Notes: a model not told the origin generated them from the letters alone. DNA of 64,000 nt from Thuidium tamariscinum (GCA_947034885.2 OX344754.2:5835001-5899000), one strand, 5' to 3'. Shown: positions 33,168-46,734, numbered from the stretch's first letter. Numbers and translations are program-made.

Positions 33168-34819
33168 ATGCACTAACAATCTCATTTGACATGCTTGATT
33201 TCCTTGGCCATATGTGGTGCTTGTCTTCCCATGGGCCATTGGGCCAAATAAGCAGCCAATGGCCGGCTAAACAATTTCAACATAGCAAGCATCCCTTGGT
33301 TGTGCCTCTCCTATGCATAGCCCATGAGGATGTTGTTAAGTGCTAACATAGGAGACAAAACTTGAATTAACATAAGAGATAAAGCTTGATTAGACATTGG
33401 AGATAGAGCCTTGAGCAAAGCACATTGGAAGTTCAGGCCATCAAAATTACAATAAGCAACCAACTCTACTCACACCATTTGAAAAATCCACATGTTGGAA
33501 AACTAAAATATAGAATTTTTATTCACAAAATTCTAAAGGTTAGCCATTGCTCGCTACTCCTGCAACTTTAATTTTTTGACAAAATTTTCTTCTTTACAAG
33601 CCATCCTAGATTCTAGTTTTCTATTAGTCCTCCACTTTTGTCTCTCAACTAGTGCAAAACTCACAACTCCCAAAACTCTTTAAAAAAAATGAGAAGAATT
33701 TAGAGAGGGATAAGATTTAGAAGGAAATAGAATACGAGAAGAATTGTACTTGTGCCAAGGAATTAATGATTAAAAAACACTTTTAAAAAGAATCCCACTA
33801 TTGCATTGGTATTCTTTTGTTCCATTCATTCTTTGTTGGTTAGTTAGTTAATTCATTAGAGGGGATTTGAGGGCAACAAGAGACTGCGAGAGCCGTGTTC
33901 CCAAAATCGTTCCCGATACTGTTAGGTTAGCAATTAAAAATAAATAAAAATTTTAAGTTCATCCTAGGTGAGGTATGTTTTGATTTTCAAACTCATTTGA
34001 TTTTAGATAAAAAATTTCCATATAAATTTACTTTTAGAAACCACTTGAGATTAGGATAGAAAAATCAATAAATTTAACTTTTAGATACAGAAATCTAATC
34101 AAAATTAAATTTTTTAAGTTGGATGAACTTTATTGGTATTTGGATGAAATTGATGATTTCATCTAAAAACATCAAATAAAATAATTTTAGACTTTCAATA
34201 GAATTTATAATTTTTAGATAGTAAGGAATTTAGAACATTCACCTATATTAAGAGTAATTTGTGGATGCAAGTTTATTTGCTAAACTTTGAACAAAACTTC
34301 ATCCATTAATAATTTGACCGTTTGGAAGTTAGAACTTCCATATTTTACCTCATTAGGAAGCTAATATCTATCTTTTCACATAAATCCTTTGAAATCCTAA
34401 AAATAGTAAATTAGATCAAAATCCATCGTTAAATTAGATTAAACAACCTTTTAACTAAGAATTTTGAAGAAATATTGAAAGGATATTCCATTTAAAAATC
34501 TTTTAGAGAATCTAAATAGGATTTTAAAAACATTTTCTATTTTTAAAATCATTCATTTTTGAATGAGATAGCAGTGGATGAAGTTTGGAGCTCATTTGAA
34601 TGAATTTTTTCAAAATTAAATAAAAATAAAAAATAAAAAAATCATTAGAAAGTTAGGAATAAATTTGAAACAAAATCAACCTAATTTTCTACTTTTAACC
34701 AATGGATGAAGTTTCAAAGGCTTATTAAAGGCTATTTTTCATCCTTTCATAACTTTTGAAGGAAATTTTTTAATCCAATATACTTTACCATTCTAAAAAC
34801 CTAAGAACAAGATTTAGAG
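33168..34819. other. AT-rich non-genic stretch
   Basis: Part of 33660-33870 resembles, in reverse orientation, the R2 region around 30200-30420, so more LTR debris may be present. No gene is seen. Confidence 0.35.
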
Positions 34820-35551
34820 GGGTGATTGCAAGAAAGGGCTGTCCTTTTGGCGTCACAATGGAAGTGACATTTGTGCCATTGGTTATAACTTTTGGGGTAT
34901 TGATCCAATGTACTTGAAACTTTTATTGAAGATGGCCAACTTGATAGTAAAGAAATTCCTTATTTTTCAGAAATTTCCAAAAAATATTTTCTAATTAAAT
35001 TTTAATTTACCTAATTTGTCACACTTTGCAATTTAGGATTTTTTAGTACTGTGGAGTATCCAAAATTAATGATGTAGACTTGAAATTTGTATGGTATATT
35101 TATACACTAAAGATTTATGAGTTGACCAAAAACATTTTTAAGAAACATTATTTTATGTCCTCTACATTGATGCAAATAGAGGCCCCTTGCACATACAATT
35201 CTGAACATCAAAAATGGTTTCAAAATAATTCTTTTGGTGAAATCTCATCATCATCAATCCTTCCCAAATTTTCAATTTTTTGTTTTTTTAAAAATTTCTT
35301 TTCCTATTTTTTACAAATTATAATGTGAAAGTACTAATTTTCATGAGATTTTGCACTTTTCTAGTTCTCCTAGTTAGAGAATTTTCCTAAACTTTTCCTT
35401 CCTACGGTACCTTCTTCTTAAAGGTATATTCATGAAAATTATTTTTCACATTTTTAAAAAATTGTTTTTCTAATTAAATAATACTCTTGAAAAAATTATG
35501 GATACTATTCAAAACGAGACAAAAAATGGGAGGCCTTTCTTGCAATCACCC
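34820..35551. mobile_element. 732-bp terminal-inverted-repeat element, superfamily unresolved
   Basis: Left end GGGTGATTGCAAGAAAGG; right end CCTTTCTTGCAATCACCC, an 18-bp perfect inverted repeat. No convincing target duplication is seen. The interior is AT-rich and non-coding. The left end resembles that of the element starting near 51969. Confidence 0.7.
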
Positions 35552-35751
35552 AGAGATAGAATTAGAGAAAACTTAGATAAAAATCCATAACCCTTAGATT
35601 TGATTAGTTAACTAATAATCCTTAAATCATACTAACATTTATAATATTCAACTATTTTTCAAACTTGTGTAGGAACAAATTACATCATTTGAGTGTCTAT
35701 AGCTTAAAAGCGGTGCTTACTTTGATCACCCTAAAATTTTCTACTTAAAAT

Positions 35752-35912
35752 TGCCATCAAAACCCATGTGGTGGATTCTAGCTCAAGGGTGGAGTTAGAA
35801 TCACCTTTAATAGGCAATAATGGCCCAAAACACCATCAAAGGTTTCTTGGTTTAAAGTGCTAAGAATTTCAATGTTAATTAGACCCAATGATCTCACATA
35901 TATAAATGTAGA

Positions 35913-35952
<40 letters not shown>

Positions 35953-37699
35953 GCCGACACAATGAAGTAGAGGTAAAAAGAGAAAGTTTGAGGGAAAAAT
36001 GAGTGTTTTTTTTATTTGCCTAAGGTACTTATATCCTCTTTTTTTTTCTTAAAAAACCTAAATTTCACCTTAGCTCTTTGAGCTTATATCTATTGACTTG
36101 AATTCTACATTCCTAGATTGTAAAATTTACATCTATTGACTTGATTTTTGTATCCTAGATTGTCAAACTTACATCTATTGACTTGGCTCCTAAACCCTAG
36201 ATTGTAGGTCTTACATCTATTGACTCGGTTCTTACACTTGTCCTTTGAACTCATTCAAATCCATCGGTTTCCAATCAATACCATAGGTTTCCACCCAATT
36301 TCAAACTAAAGACCTCTATAACCAAATTTTTATATTCTATATTGTCTGGACTTAAATATTAACTTTTGGAGATTAATTCCAAATCATAGATGAATAGTAC
36401 CATTGGATCTAGAAGGCTATTTATAGACAAGATTAAATTTCCATACCTTTTTCCAAGTTCAAAATCTCCACGAATGGCACGAAACCTAGCATAAATTTGA
36501 AAACCAAGACAAATGAAGATCCAACTTTTGGAAACCAACTTTTTTGCACAAAACAATTAGACTAAGCTCATAAGTACATATGGAGGAGTAGAAAAAGACC
36601 TTTCATTGACCTCCTTCCAATTCCGTATGCTCTTGGTTTGCTAGTCAACTTTGCTACAACTTTTTAACCCTATAACATTGCGACGGACCACTTTGGTCCG
36701 ATGGATGACAAGGAATTCTTGCATATAGGATAGAATTGCAATCATTCATCCTCGGTTTTAGGAGTGGAAAGTCGAGATCTTCTATAGTTCTTTGACTTCA
36801 AATGAGTTTTTTTGAATATTTTATTATCAATGATTCCTACGGTTTTAGAAATCATGAATTTTATAGAGACTCCCCACATCCTTTTAAGGTTTATATATTA
36901 GTTGTTTGAGAATCTTGCTAGTTTAGGTACTTCTCACTATCGGAATGTGTCGAAACTTGTTGGGGTGTTTTATTAGCATAAAAAATCTATCCTAATTTTT
37001 AATGAGATTTCACAACACCTTTGAAAATTTATAGGATTTTCTCACTAAAGATTTCAATAGTTGACCGCCTGGAAAAATATTCTCTGACTATCAAAAAAAT
37101 TTGAGACTTTCTGTAGAACATCTCATGGAATCCTACAAAATAGGTGTAGGGCTCACATCATTTTATTACACCTTTGAATAGGGAGGATAAAATCCCAATC
37201 CCCTCAATTGGTCACATCAATTATAAAATCTTAGGAAATTGATCCCACTACTAGGCTTTTAGTGCAACTTCAACCTTGGACTACCATACGCAATGACTGA
37301 ATTCTATCTGTTAGCATGTCTTATAGTTTACACCTACATGTCTACGATTGGAATTCCTTCTATTTCATTGATGCTATGGAGAAATTGAAATTTCTTTGGA
37401 GAACCCTATTTTAACAACCTCACTAGGGTTCTTATGGACCAATTAGCAAAACTTAGTCTTATGCAAAGCTAATTATTTGAATACCCTAACTTCCACCCTA
37501 ATTCTTGATTTCTAATCTATTTAAGAGTGCTTTTGGATTGGAACTACATGTAATAATCTAATCTATTATATTGTCATGTATCATGCCTATTTTGATTTTA
37601 CACTTTTTTAGGACTTTCTATATATTTTTCTCTGTTTAATTTTGTAGGAAATTGAAAAAAAGAATCAATGAGTCCCAAGTGATGAATGAAGGACTCACA
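35752..37699 (-). mobile_element. LTR-like fossil segment R3
   Basis: Third copy of the R1/R2 sequence: 'caccatcaaagg', 'ttttggagattaattcc', 'ccattgg..ctagaaggc', 'cggaatgtgtcgaaacttg', 'cctaatttttaatgagatttcac', 'gttgaccgcctgg' and a terminal GGACTCACA. It is more AT-rich and more diverged than R1 and R2. It contains a tandem of 'ttacatctattgacttg' words (36085-36230). Confidence 0.5.
35917..35949. repeat. (GA)n microsatellite
   Basis: About 16 uninterrupted GA units inside R3. Confidence 0.95.
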
Positions 37700-38309
37700 A
37701 ATGACACTTGTCATAAAATTCTATTTTTTTTACCTCTATTAAACAACTAATTGATCCTAGTTCTTCTATTTTTATATGTACTTGAAGATATTTTAAACTC
37801 TATTTTGTGTTTTTGATGTTGTTGAAATGAAAGGTGAAGCTTGTTTTACCTTGCTTTTGGATTTAAGAATTAAAACTCTATATAGGAGATATAGGTTGAA
37901 TTATAGGGAGTAAAAAAATGGCCTATGGATGAAATATAGTTTGTGGCATACTGGCATTTTATAGGATGAAATGCACTTGCTTAAGTAGATGAGGTGAAGA
38001 CTCTTCCGATCTTCCTTCTTATCGTTGGTTTGAAGAAAGTTGTACATTTGAAAAGCCATAGTTTTGTATGTATTATATTTTTTGCAATGAACTTTTGAGA
38101 GGATATTCACCTCTTTCTTGAAATTTTAAAAATCCGTCTTTTATTCTATTTGGAGTTTATGTGTGATTTATACTTAATGGAGTGACAGAAGGTCATTTGC
38201 AATAGAATTTGAAGGTAAAGTTTTCAAGTACCTATAATTATTTGATGATTATTCTGTTTTAAAATTTTGTATTAAAATTTTGTATGCCTTTGTATCAAGT
38301 TATTATCTT
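37700..38309. other. AT-rich spacer, nothing recognised
   Basis: No supported feature is seen. Confidence 0.4.
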
Positions 38310-38980
38310 TCCAAAGAGCTATTACACTCTTGGTTTGAAGTTAGAGAGTGAAAGTTATAAACTTAGAAGTAAAGTAGTAATGAGTTGCATTTGAATTAAC
38401 AAGGAGGAACTTTGAATGACTATAAATGTTGAGAAGTATGATCTTCTAGCTTGAGGTTTGAAAAATTTATAGGTACTCCTTTTGTCCCAAAATGATTGTC
38501 CACAATTTTGTTAATATTTTTTTGAGCAAGTTTTGTTGATCATATTGTAAGAGAATTTCCAAATTTTATATTATAAGAATCAATAAAGAAGTTTTCATGT
38601 GTTCATTGCAACCTAAATAAAATTATCTATAAGAAAGATTATTTGGACCTATCCAAAATAATTGTAAAAAACATAACATTCAAAGTAGCCAATCATTTTA
38701 GAAATTAGAATGAAGGAGGTATTTGATTTGTGTAAGATTTTCAAAAGAGTTATTACACTTTTAGTCTGGAGTTACAAAGTAAAGATATAGTTGGGAGGTA
38801 TAGATTTGGAAGTAGAGTTGTATCAAGCTACCTTTGAATTGAAAAGTAGAAACTTTGATTGATTAATTATAAAAGTTGGAAAGTATGATCTTTTAGCTTG
38901 AAATTTAAAAAGCTTATATTTTTTTTGTTAGATTTATAAAGAACTATCACACTCTCAATTTGAAGTAGTTGTAGCATTCA
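38310..38980. repeat. Degenerate tandem repeat, roughly 170-200-bp unit, split by a Stowaway element
   Basis: Units share 'agagytattacactyt', 'ggtttgaagtta' / 'gtctggagttac', 'aactttgaatgacta' and 'aagtatgatcttctagcttgagg'. Two units (38310-38475 and about 38735-38925) and a partial third are seen. Confidence 0.6.
38476..38719. mobile_element. Stowaway-type MITE (Tc1/mariner), 244 bp
   Basis: Flanked by TA (38474-38475 and 38720-38721). The left end CTCCTTTTGTCCCAAAATG and the right end, which reads CCTCCTTCATTCTAATTTC in reverse, fit the classical plant Stowaway ends (CTCCCTCCGTCCCAAAAT). Confidence 0.8.
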
Positions 38981-40674
38981 TCTAAGTGTTAGAGACATCT
39001 TCAAAGAATTTTATGCAATTTGTGTTCATCTTATTCAACTTTATACAAACTTGAGGTATTTTATTTTATTTACACAATGCTATACAAGGTTTATATGAGT
39101 GTATATATGAACATTTGTATGAATATGTTTGTGTCATTATAGAACCTTTTATATTTTGAACCAAAACTAGTTGTAGCAAAAACCCTAGCTTTTTTCCAAG
39201 GCAAACCTTCTTTATTCAACAATGTTGTAGTGCCTTCTAAGCAAAGATTGACACATTAAACTTTCATAAATATTTTTAGAATTTGAAAGTTTTCATCTAC
39301 TTGAGAATAAAGAGGAAGATAATAAAAGAAGATAGGAATTTGTGAACAAGATAAGTCTAGATATACTATAGAAAAATGAATCCTTTTAACATTAGGCATA
39401 GTAGATTAACTTTTTTCAAAAATCTTCAAATTAAGAAAAGTTGAGAAATGAAGCTTAGTTTCATTTCTAAAAATCTTTATATGATTTCAATCCTTATATC
39501 AAAAGTTATGAACAAATTTTAGAGAATCATTGGAATGAAATTTTTTTTTGATGTTTTCTATGACATTTCTTGAACATTATCTAGCATACTCTAAATGTTT
39601 TATCCATTCTTGTTGTGTATGGCATATATAAAAATGAGTTGTAAAGGAAATGAATGTATTCAAGTGTATTAAATGTCAATTGAAATGTTTATTTCTATTA
39701 GCTTCAAAAGCACTGAAGTTGCATGGCAATGTTATAAAATACATGCTATTCTTTATTATCATACCATACAAGATATCCCAAGAGACATGTTGATGTTGTT
39801 CATTCAAAGACATTTTAAGAAAGACATATGTGTTAACAAAGTTATGTGGAACTTGATTATAGCCTATGTCTACTAAATTAAAGCAAGGTGTAGAGTTGTT
39901 TCTTAATTGTCAAGCACTATCATACAAAAAGTGCTTCTTTTACTTTTAACTAATACTCTAGTTTTGTTTTGTTTTTATGCAAACATTAATGGTGGTTGTT
40001 TGATGCATCTTGAACAAAAATGTATAGTACTTAAGTTGGATATTATTAAAATGACTCAAGTTTTTCAAAGATGATGTAAGGATGAAATTAAAGATTTTAA
40101 CAATTGTAAGTTGATGAAATGTGATTGGAACAACATCTCTACTAGAAAAATAGTTTCCAACAATGTTTTTCAAAACTATGACCATCCACCGATGCATCTT
40201 GTTGACCAATTATTTTTATGTAGGCTAGAAGTTAGAGAAGGTGATAAAGATGACCTTGTGTGCAATGTCATCATGACATCCTTGCAATGTGTCTAGATTT
40301 TTATATCACAGTCTAATTTTTGTGTGGCTAGTAGGACATTTTTAGACTTGTTATATTTAAATTTGTATTTCTTTAATATTATGGAAAAATAGAATTGCAA
40401 CTCCTTTCTTTGGAGGAAGGCTTGTAGGAGACTTTCAAAATAAACAAACATTTCAAATTTTTTTATAATAGCAAAGTAGAAATCATTATCAATCCTTTTT
40501 CTTTTGAGTTTTAAATTATTTGAAGAAGTTTGATTCATAATGGTTTATCTTATGTCAATTAAGACAATGTCATAGCAAAGTAAAGCTCATCTTCATTCAT
40601 GGTACACAATCCATTGAATTTAGAAACAAAAACAATTTATTCTCTTGAGACTTGTAGATCCTAAATGAAACTTC
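38981..40674. other. AT-rich non-genic stretch
   Basis: Short frames at 39673-39876 and 40111-40296 have protein-like stretches but no recognisable family. I do not call them as genes. Confidence 0.35.
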
Positions 40675-40678
40675 TTAA

Positions 40679-41382
40679 CCCCTTATGGCTGAATGACTTT
40701 TTCATAATGAAGGTTTTCAATGAATTATACAACTTTGATATTTTCTTGCACATAGATGTGCTTGAAATTTTTAATTTCAACCAAACAAAACTAAAGAATG
40801 TTTTATCTTCTATTCATAGAATAGTAAAATTGTGAAAGATTTTGACAGTTGGATTTTTAGATTGTAACAATTTTGGATAAGCAAAATATGCAAATTTTAG
40901 AGATTTTTTTTATAAGAGATGAATAATGTTTTTCTGCCCCTTATAAAAAATTGTCTTAAAACATCTTCACAAAATTTGGAATTATGTAATTATTTTCTAT
41001 TCATAATCATAGTAGATTGAATCTTTTATTTTTTAAAGTGCTAAAAATAAAATTTTGAAAAAAATTTCTTCAAATCTTGATTATTTGTATAGAGGTTAGA
41101 ATAGAGGAATATATATATATATATTTTTTTTCCATCTCTAATACTCCTTTCATTGAAAAAACATCATATTTGTTCCTTTTTTCTATTAGAATATATATCC
41201 TACATAAATTTTTAAATACTTCTCACATTCAAATTTTGAAAATCAAAGAAAGAAACAAATATATAAACTTGTTACCGTACAAGATCCTACTTTACAAAAT
41301 ATTGAGATTTTTTCACTCTACTTCAAATTTTCCATTTGAAAATTTGAAGATGACATAATATGTTCCCTTGGTCCTTGAGGGG
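40679..41382. mobile_element. Probable TTAA-type element P9
   Basis: Starts CCCCTTATGGC after TTAA (40675-40678) and ends TCCTTGAGGGG before TCAA (41383-41386), consistent with a decayed TTAA duplication. Length 704 bp. The interior is AT-rich with a (TA)n run near 41108-41122. Confidence 0.5.
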
Positions 41383-42209
41383 TCAAATAAAATTCTAGTA
41401 GTGTTCAATAGGACATGAACATGTGTAAGTGGAAGCATTGTGAAAAACACTTTTGGCCTTTACAAACTAAAAAATGAATATTAAATTCTTTTTCTTTGTA
41501 GGAGATTTATTTAATGGATAGGTAACAAAATTTAAAGAAGTAGAGGTCATTTATAAGAAAAAATTCATCACAATCAAAGATTTGAAAGAATTATTATTAG
41601 AATTTTTAATTTGAAGAGTAAGTTGTACCCTACGAATATAGAATCCTTGGTAACAATCATTTAGAATATTTTTATTTTTATTTTAATATCATTTTTGGAT
41701 ATGACTTACATTTAATGGTCCAATGCATAAAATTTTAATTTTATCAATAATGATTTAATAAATTGTGCACTATAATGCCTACTAATTCCAAAATTTTGTG
41801 ATATTTTCCACCTTTATCAATATATTAAGAAATTCAAATTCTGTGAAGATACACTTGTAAAATATATACATCTTAATTCTAATTGAGGTGTAATAAATTT
41901 TTTTTCATTTTTAGTATCTTTTTCTTTAGTCAAAATATATAAATTAGACAAATTTTGGAGGTTTAAAACAAAAATCACCTAATTAGTGTGTCCAAAAAGT
42001 GATCCCTCAAGCAAACCATTTCTCTCATATAAACAAAATAAATTTATGAATTCAATGTATTTTTAAGGGATAAAATAGGGAGCTATTTTTTATTCTTTTA
42101 TTTTGACTTTCTCATTTAATTACCTATAGGAAAAAAATGAGATTCAAAATTGACCCCTATATACTTATAAAGATAGGCCAATGTTATCTACACTATACAC
42201 ACTAAACAT

Positions 42210-42700
42210 AAAATGTTGGAATTGATCACAACAACAAGAATTCAATTGCAAATTTTTGAAATATATTTAGAATGGGTAGCAAATTTTTATACTGTGGGGA
42301 GTGATTTTAGAGAATGGAGAACAAATGAAGAACACATTCTATTACTTTTTCACTCAATTACCAAGGTACACAAGAAAAAATTATATTCTAAATGATGCAA
42401 TTTTGTAATCATTGTTTCTATCTCTAATATATTTGTTTTGGACAATTTTTTTCTAAAATTTAAAATTTTCTTTGAAAAATGATTTGCAAATTTTTGAAAT
42501 ATATTTATTAATGAATAGATCATTACAATAATATAGGATGGATTGAATGAAAATAAATTCATTTTGATTCTTCTATGCTAATAATAATTTAGACATGTTT
42601 GAAAATCCAATCACTAAGTGTTTCAAACAATATATCATTTGATTCAAAATTTTAGGATAAAATTTGAAAAAATTGCGACAAATCTATTACTTAACACCTA
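42210..42700. repeat. Dispersed repeat D, second copy
   Basis: Aligns with 17765-18265 ('agaatggagaaca', 'gtac..aagaaaaaatt', 'atgatgcaat', 'attgtttctatctc', 'aaattcattttgattctt', 'gcgacaaatctattact'). The region between 41387 and 42209 holds nothing I recognise. Confidence 0.55.
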
Positions 42701-42704
42701 AGTA

Positions 42705-42899
42705 GGTTAGAGGCAAACATAGGGCATTGTATAGTATTCCAAAGACCCTAAATATGGTTCAGTTGTTGAATGATAGGGACTTTGAAGGACTACAACCTGT
42801 GCAACGAGTCATAGACCCGATGTGGCTTTCTATAAACAATGGTGGATACTATGTTTCTATAGTGATTAGTGACATTGCTTCTGAGGATGAAACATAGGA
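42705..42899 (+). CDS. Short protein-like frame, unrecognised
   Basis: About 64 codons read in one frame and end at TAG 42897-42899, with a segment GLQPVQRVIDPMWLSINNGG followed by YYVSIVISDIASEDET. Its composition is much more protein-like than that of its AT-rich neighbours. No start is evident, so it is most likely an exon or gene fragment. It starts exactly where repeat D ends. Confidence 0.3.
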
Positions 42900-43399
42900 C
42901 ATTTACATGAAGCTCATATTCTTAGTTGTAGAAGCATTGTAATGTCAAATAGGATGTTTAAAAGATACAACATCTTCTACACATTTATGTCTTCTAAGTG
43001 AATCCGTTGCCTTTGAAACATGCATTTTTTTTTATAGAAGTTGTAACTTTTGATGTTTTGTGTAACATCATGTGAACAAGGTGGATTAATCTTTTGAAAA
43101 TCTATGAATTATTTTTTGAATTGTTTTGATTGTGTTCTTAGGAGGACATTATCATTACCACAAAAATATACATATTGCTTCGGTCATGTCATACAATTAT
43201 AATAATGTTGACATCAAAGAAGAAGTCTAAAATGGCTTTTACAACATATAGAAGTCCAGTCAGATATACTAAATAGCATAGTAGACACCATGTGCTTTGA
43301 AGTCACATTATTAGTAAGTTAACAAAGATGAAGCCAAAAATAATATTACAAGATAAATTAGTATGTCCTACATGACGTCCACAAAAACATCAAGGTTTG

Positions 43400-43881
43400 A
43401 AACCTAGGGCGACAATATTTGCTGGCATGGCATGCCACATCGGCAAATTATGTCTATGTCACATAATTTCCACGTCAAAATCTATGTCAGGTGTGACGTC
43501 AGCGTTTTTTCCTACACCACCTGTCCCTTTTGATTTTTTTCACCCAGGGCAATTACTTCATCCTTGCCCGCAATAATTTTCTATTGCTTATTCTAAGTTA
43601 AGTTTGACCGAGGATGCTGATGTGGTTATGATTGTTTTCCTTGATGATCTTGAAAACATCTTTATGCTTACATCAATGTCTTAATATATGTCATTGTTTT
43701 TTAGAACACCAATTTGTTACGATAGTAATTTAGGAATGATTTTTGGAACATCTAACCAAATTTCATACTTTTTTAGCCTTTGTTCACTAGACATTGCAAT
43801 GTTTTAAAGGATGTATTATGTTTTCTATTGCACGCTACGTTTTTGGCCGGATATCCAAAAAAACACGGTTTTCTTCTAGTG
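43400..43881 (+). mobile_element. CACTA-like remnant(s)
   Basis: 43410-43730 parallels the CACTA-like element at 28225-28750 (CATGCCACATCGGC, CCACGTCA, TGACGTCAGCG words, then 'gttttttagaacacc'). A second terminus AACACGGTTTTCTTCTAGTG ends at 43881; its reverse complement begins CACTAGAAGAAAACC. Left ends are not recognised. Confidence 0.45.
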
Positions 43882-46399
43882 TACCCTTGATTCTAACCCT
43901 AGAATGACTTTGAAAGGGATTTTTGTAGAGACCCATGTGGTACTAAGACTGCAATTTTAATGAATTTATAACCCTGAAACAACTAAGTTTTTTCATAGCC
44001 TGAGGTCTTTCATATCATATATTACCTTTTTGTGATTGGTGCTATAGTTACACACCCTCATATGGCAATTTGGTACTGAGATAAATTTGAGGTTGTTCTT
44101 TTTTCTTAGCAAACCTAAATATTTTTTTCTTCAAGAGATTGAATAATAGGAGTAGATTGATTTTCCTAATGAATAACCAATAATAAGAATGGAGCCTCTT
44201 TATTATGAATATGTAGATTCCTTCAATGACAAATGATTTCCAATGATAGTAGGCAAGGGATTTAGACTTTAGAATCTAGACACCTAATGTTACATCATTC
44301 AAAATATTACACGTCATATTTTGATACTAAATTAATTTCATTTATGTGGATTAAACCCTTCAAATATTATAGATCTTGGTACTAAAATTAGTTTTGAAAA
44401 TTCATAGTTCTATAAAATACATATGATAATGATTATTTTCATGAAAGTCATACAAGTTGCAGAATCAGATAGTCAATCATATTCTAACCCATTCATTCGT
44501 CCATTGTAGTAAGACAATGACAACTTTTCTATGGTAATAGGTCCACATTTTCATGTTCAGCTATTTAAAATGTCTAGATTTTCTTTAAAACATTGGAAAA
44601 CTTGCAACTTTTTTATAGCACATGTTTGGGCTCACAAAAGATACACTCACAGCTCTTGAGCTCATGCTTTTAGGCTCACAAACTAGCATTGTTGATTTTG
44701 AGCCTCCAACCAAAAGTTATGCTTAAAATTCAAAGCAGATGTTTGAAAATGTCAAAAAAAATTCCCTTCCATCCTCTATCTGAACTTTTTCCATAACTTT
44801 TGATTAGAGGCTTAAACTCTAAAACAGATTTTTGAAGATGAAAGTTAACTTGATTCTCTAACTTTTCTTTGTTTAAATTTTCTTGAAAAAAATTATTTTA
44901 CTTTGACCAAATGACCACCAAGGCACCAAAGTTTGCTGAACTAAAAAATCACTGAATTATAAATGATTAAGCTGAAAAAATATCTTGTCATTGGAATAGG
45001 ATTTCAAATTTGTTGTTTTAATCTAAACATTGCTCAAATGGGGAAATATTATTCAAATTCTTGTAAGATAAAGTTCTATGCTTGTATGTGTATCAAATTC
45101 TAGGCTTATAATAATAATCTAGTTCAAAGTATATAGTATGTAGTATGAAGGATTTTAGACCCAGGGAGATTACTCTTGGTTTTCTAGAAAGCTACGTGAG
45201 TTAAAAGATAGTGTCCATTTAATTCAAGGGAGAAAAAATTTGTATAATATGTAGGACTACTATAGGGTTTATGAAATGCTACACACTCTATTGAATATAA
45301 ATTATGATGTATAAAAATATCATGTAATAAGAATTTTTATTAATAAGTTAGCCTTGACAGATACAAGTTGTACAAACTTCTCATTGTATAGTGAGTATAG
45401 ATGTAGATAGATAATTTCATATAGATGACAAAAATGAACACAATCAAGCTTAATAAGTGTGCAATGAAGGGTAGTACCTTAAAATTTTCCCATGATACTA
45501 ATAGTATACATAATTAAAATTAATTAAGTATAAAAGTAAGACATGACCATAATTGAAAGAAATTACTTCATTTGGCATCAATAGGGGATTTACCTTAGTA
45601 GATTTAACAAACTAAAAATTGTACTAGATGAGAACAAAATTTATTGTCCAATTAACTTCAATCTTTGAAGCCATATATGTTATACACAATCATATTGAAT
45701 AGAATGCTTATAGGATAGTTTCAATGGAGATTCTAGAAGTATTTAGTATTAAACTTCTTATTCTTTAAATCACAAAGGGTGTTTTAGGAGAAAAAAAGTC
45801 CAAATAGCCAATTTTAGATGCACTGTCCAATTTATTTAAAAAATTTCAATCACACAAATTTTTTATTGAACTAGTAAGGAAATGTCTAAGAAAACATTTG
45901 TCCCATTTGTCCTTGTGGATTGAAAGATTACAATCTTTGAAGTGAGAACTTTCTTTTATTCCTATAAAACAAAAGGCAATGAACTTTAAGCCTTTTCAGG
46001 GTAAAATTTTGTGACCATTCATGAGTATATGATGTTAGGTTCATTCATGAAAATTTTCAAAAGAAAATGTGGAATTTTGCTTATTCCAAATCAATCTACA
46101 ATGAAAGGAAGTTAAATGCATTGGCAATACACTAGTCATCTTTTGATGTTTTCTTATACAATGAAGAAATTTTCATTTGAAATTCAAATTTAATAAAATA
46201 AAATAAAAACATTTGGAATATGTGGAAAAAATTTCAAGAACTTTGACTTCATAGGTTGCAAAATAATAAAACTTGAAGTTAGAAAAACTTGTTTCTTTTT
46301 TAAGTTGCTCCAATATAGCTAATGAATTTTGACTTCTCTTAGAATGTGAATTGAGGACTAAAATTTTTTAGGACACTTGAATTCCATATTTTATTAGTT
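43882..46399. other. AT-rich non-genic stretch
   Basis: No gene or element end could be supported. A few 'ggctcacaaa' words near 44629-44690 recur without a clear unit. Confidence 0.4.
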
Positions 46400-46663
46400 C
46401 TATACATGCCAAATTTCAAAAGTTGATGAGAATTTGTGCAAAAGATGTACCAAAGATGCCTAAATTGCCCAGCTTACCAAGAAAATTTAGAAGAGCATAA
46501 CTTTGATTTGGATACTTAGTTAGAAAAAATTATATTTTTACTTAAAGACATACATGTTCACATCTTTAATGAAAATTTTATGAACATCCAATTATAATTC
46601 ACTTCATAGGAACCTACCTAGATTTTTAATTGTCTATTCAATGAACAATCAGCCTTTAGAGGT
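46400..46663. mobile_element. Right part of a P1-like TTAA element, tentative
   Basis: 'attgcccagc', 'gcataactttgattt', an 'acttcatagg..cctacc' segment and a terminus CAGCCTTTAGAGG before TTAA resemble the last 260 bp of P1. The left end is not found. Confidence 0.35.
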
Positions 46664-46734
46664 TAAAAACTACCACTTTGTTGATGGCACTTGAATTGAA
46701 TTAATTGTTATTAGTTTCATGATGCATATCCTAT

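Noticed and set aside
35778-35960. Frame with a Ser-Leu repeat
   Set aside because: It is the (GA)n microsatellite read in frame.
39673-40296. Two short plus-strand frames with protein-like stretches
   Set aside because: No recognisable domain, no start context, AT-rich composition; too weak to call.
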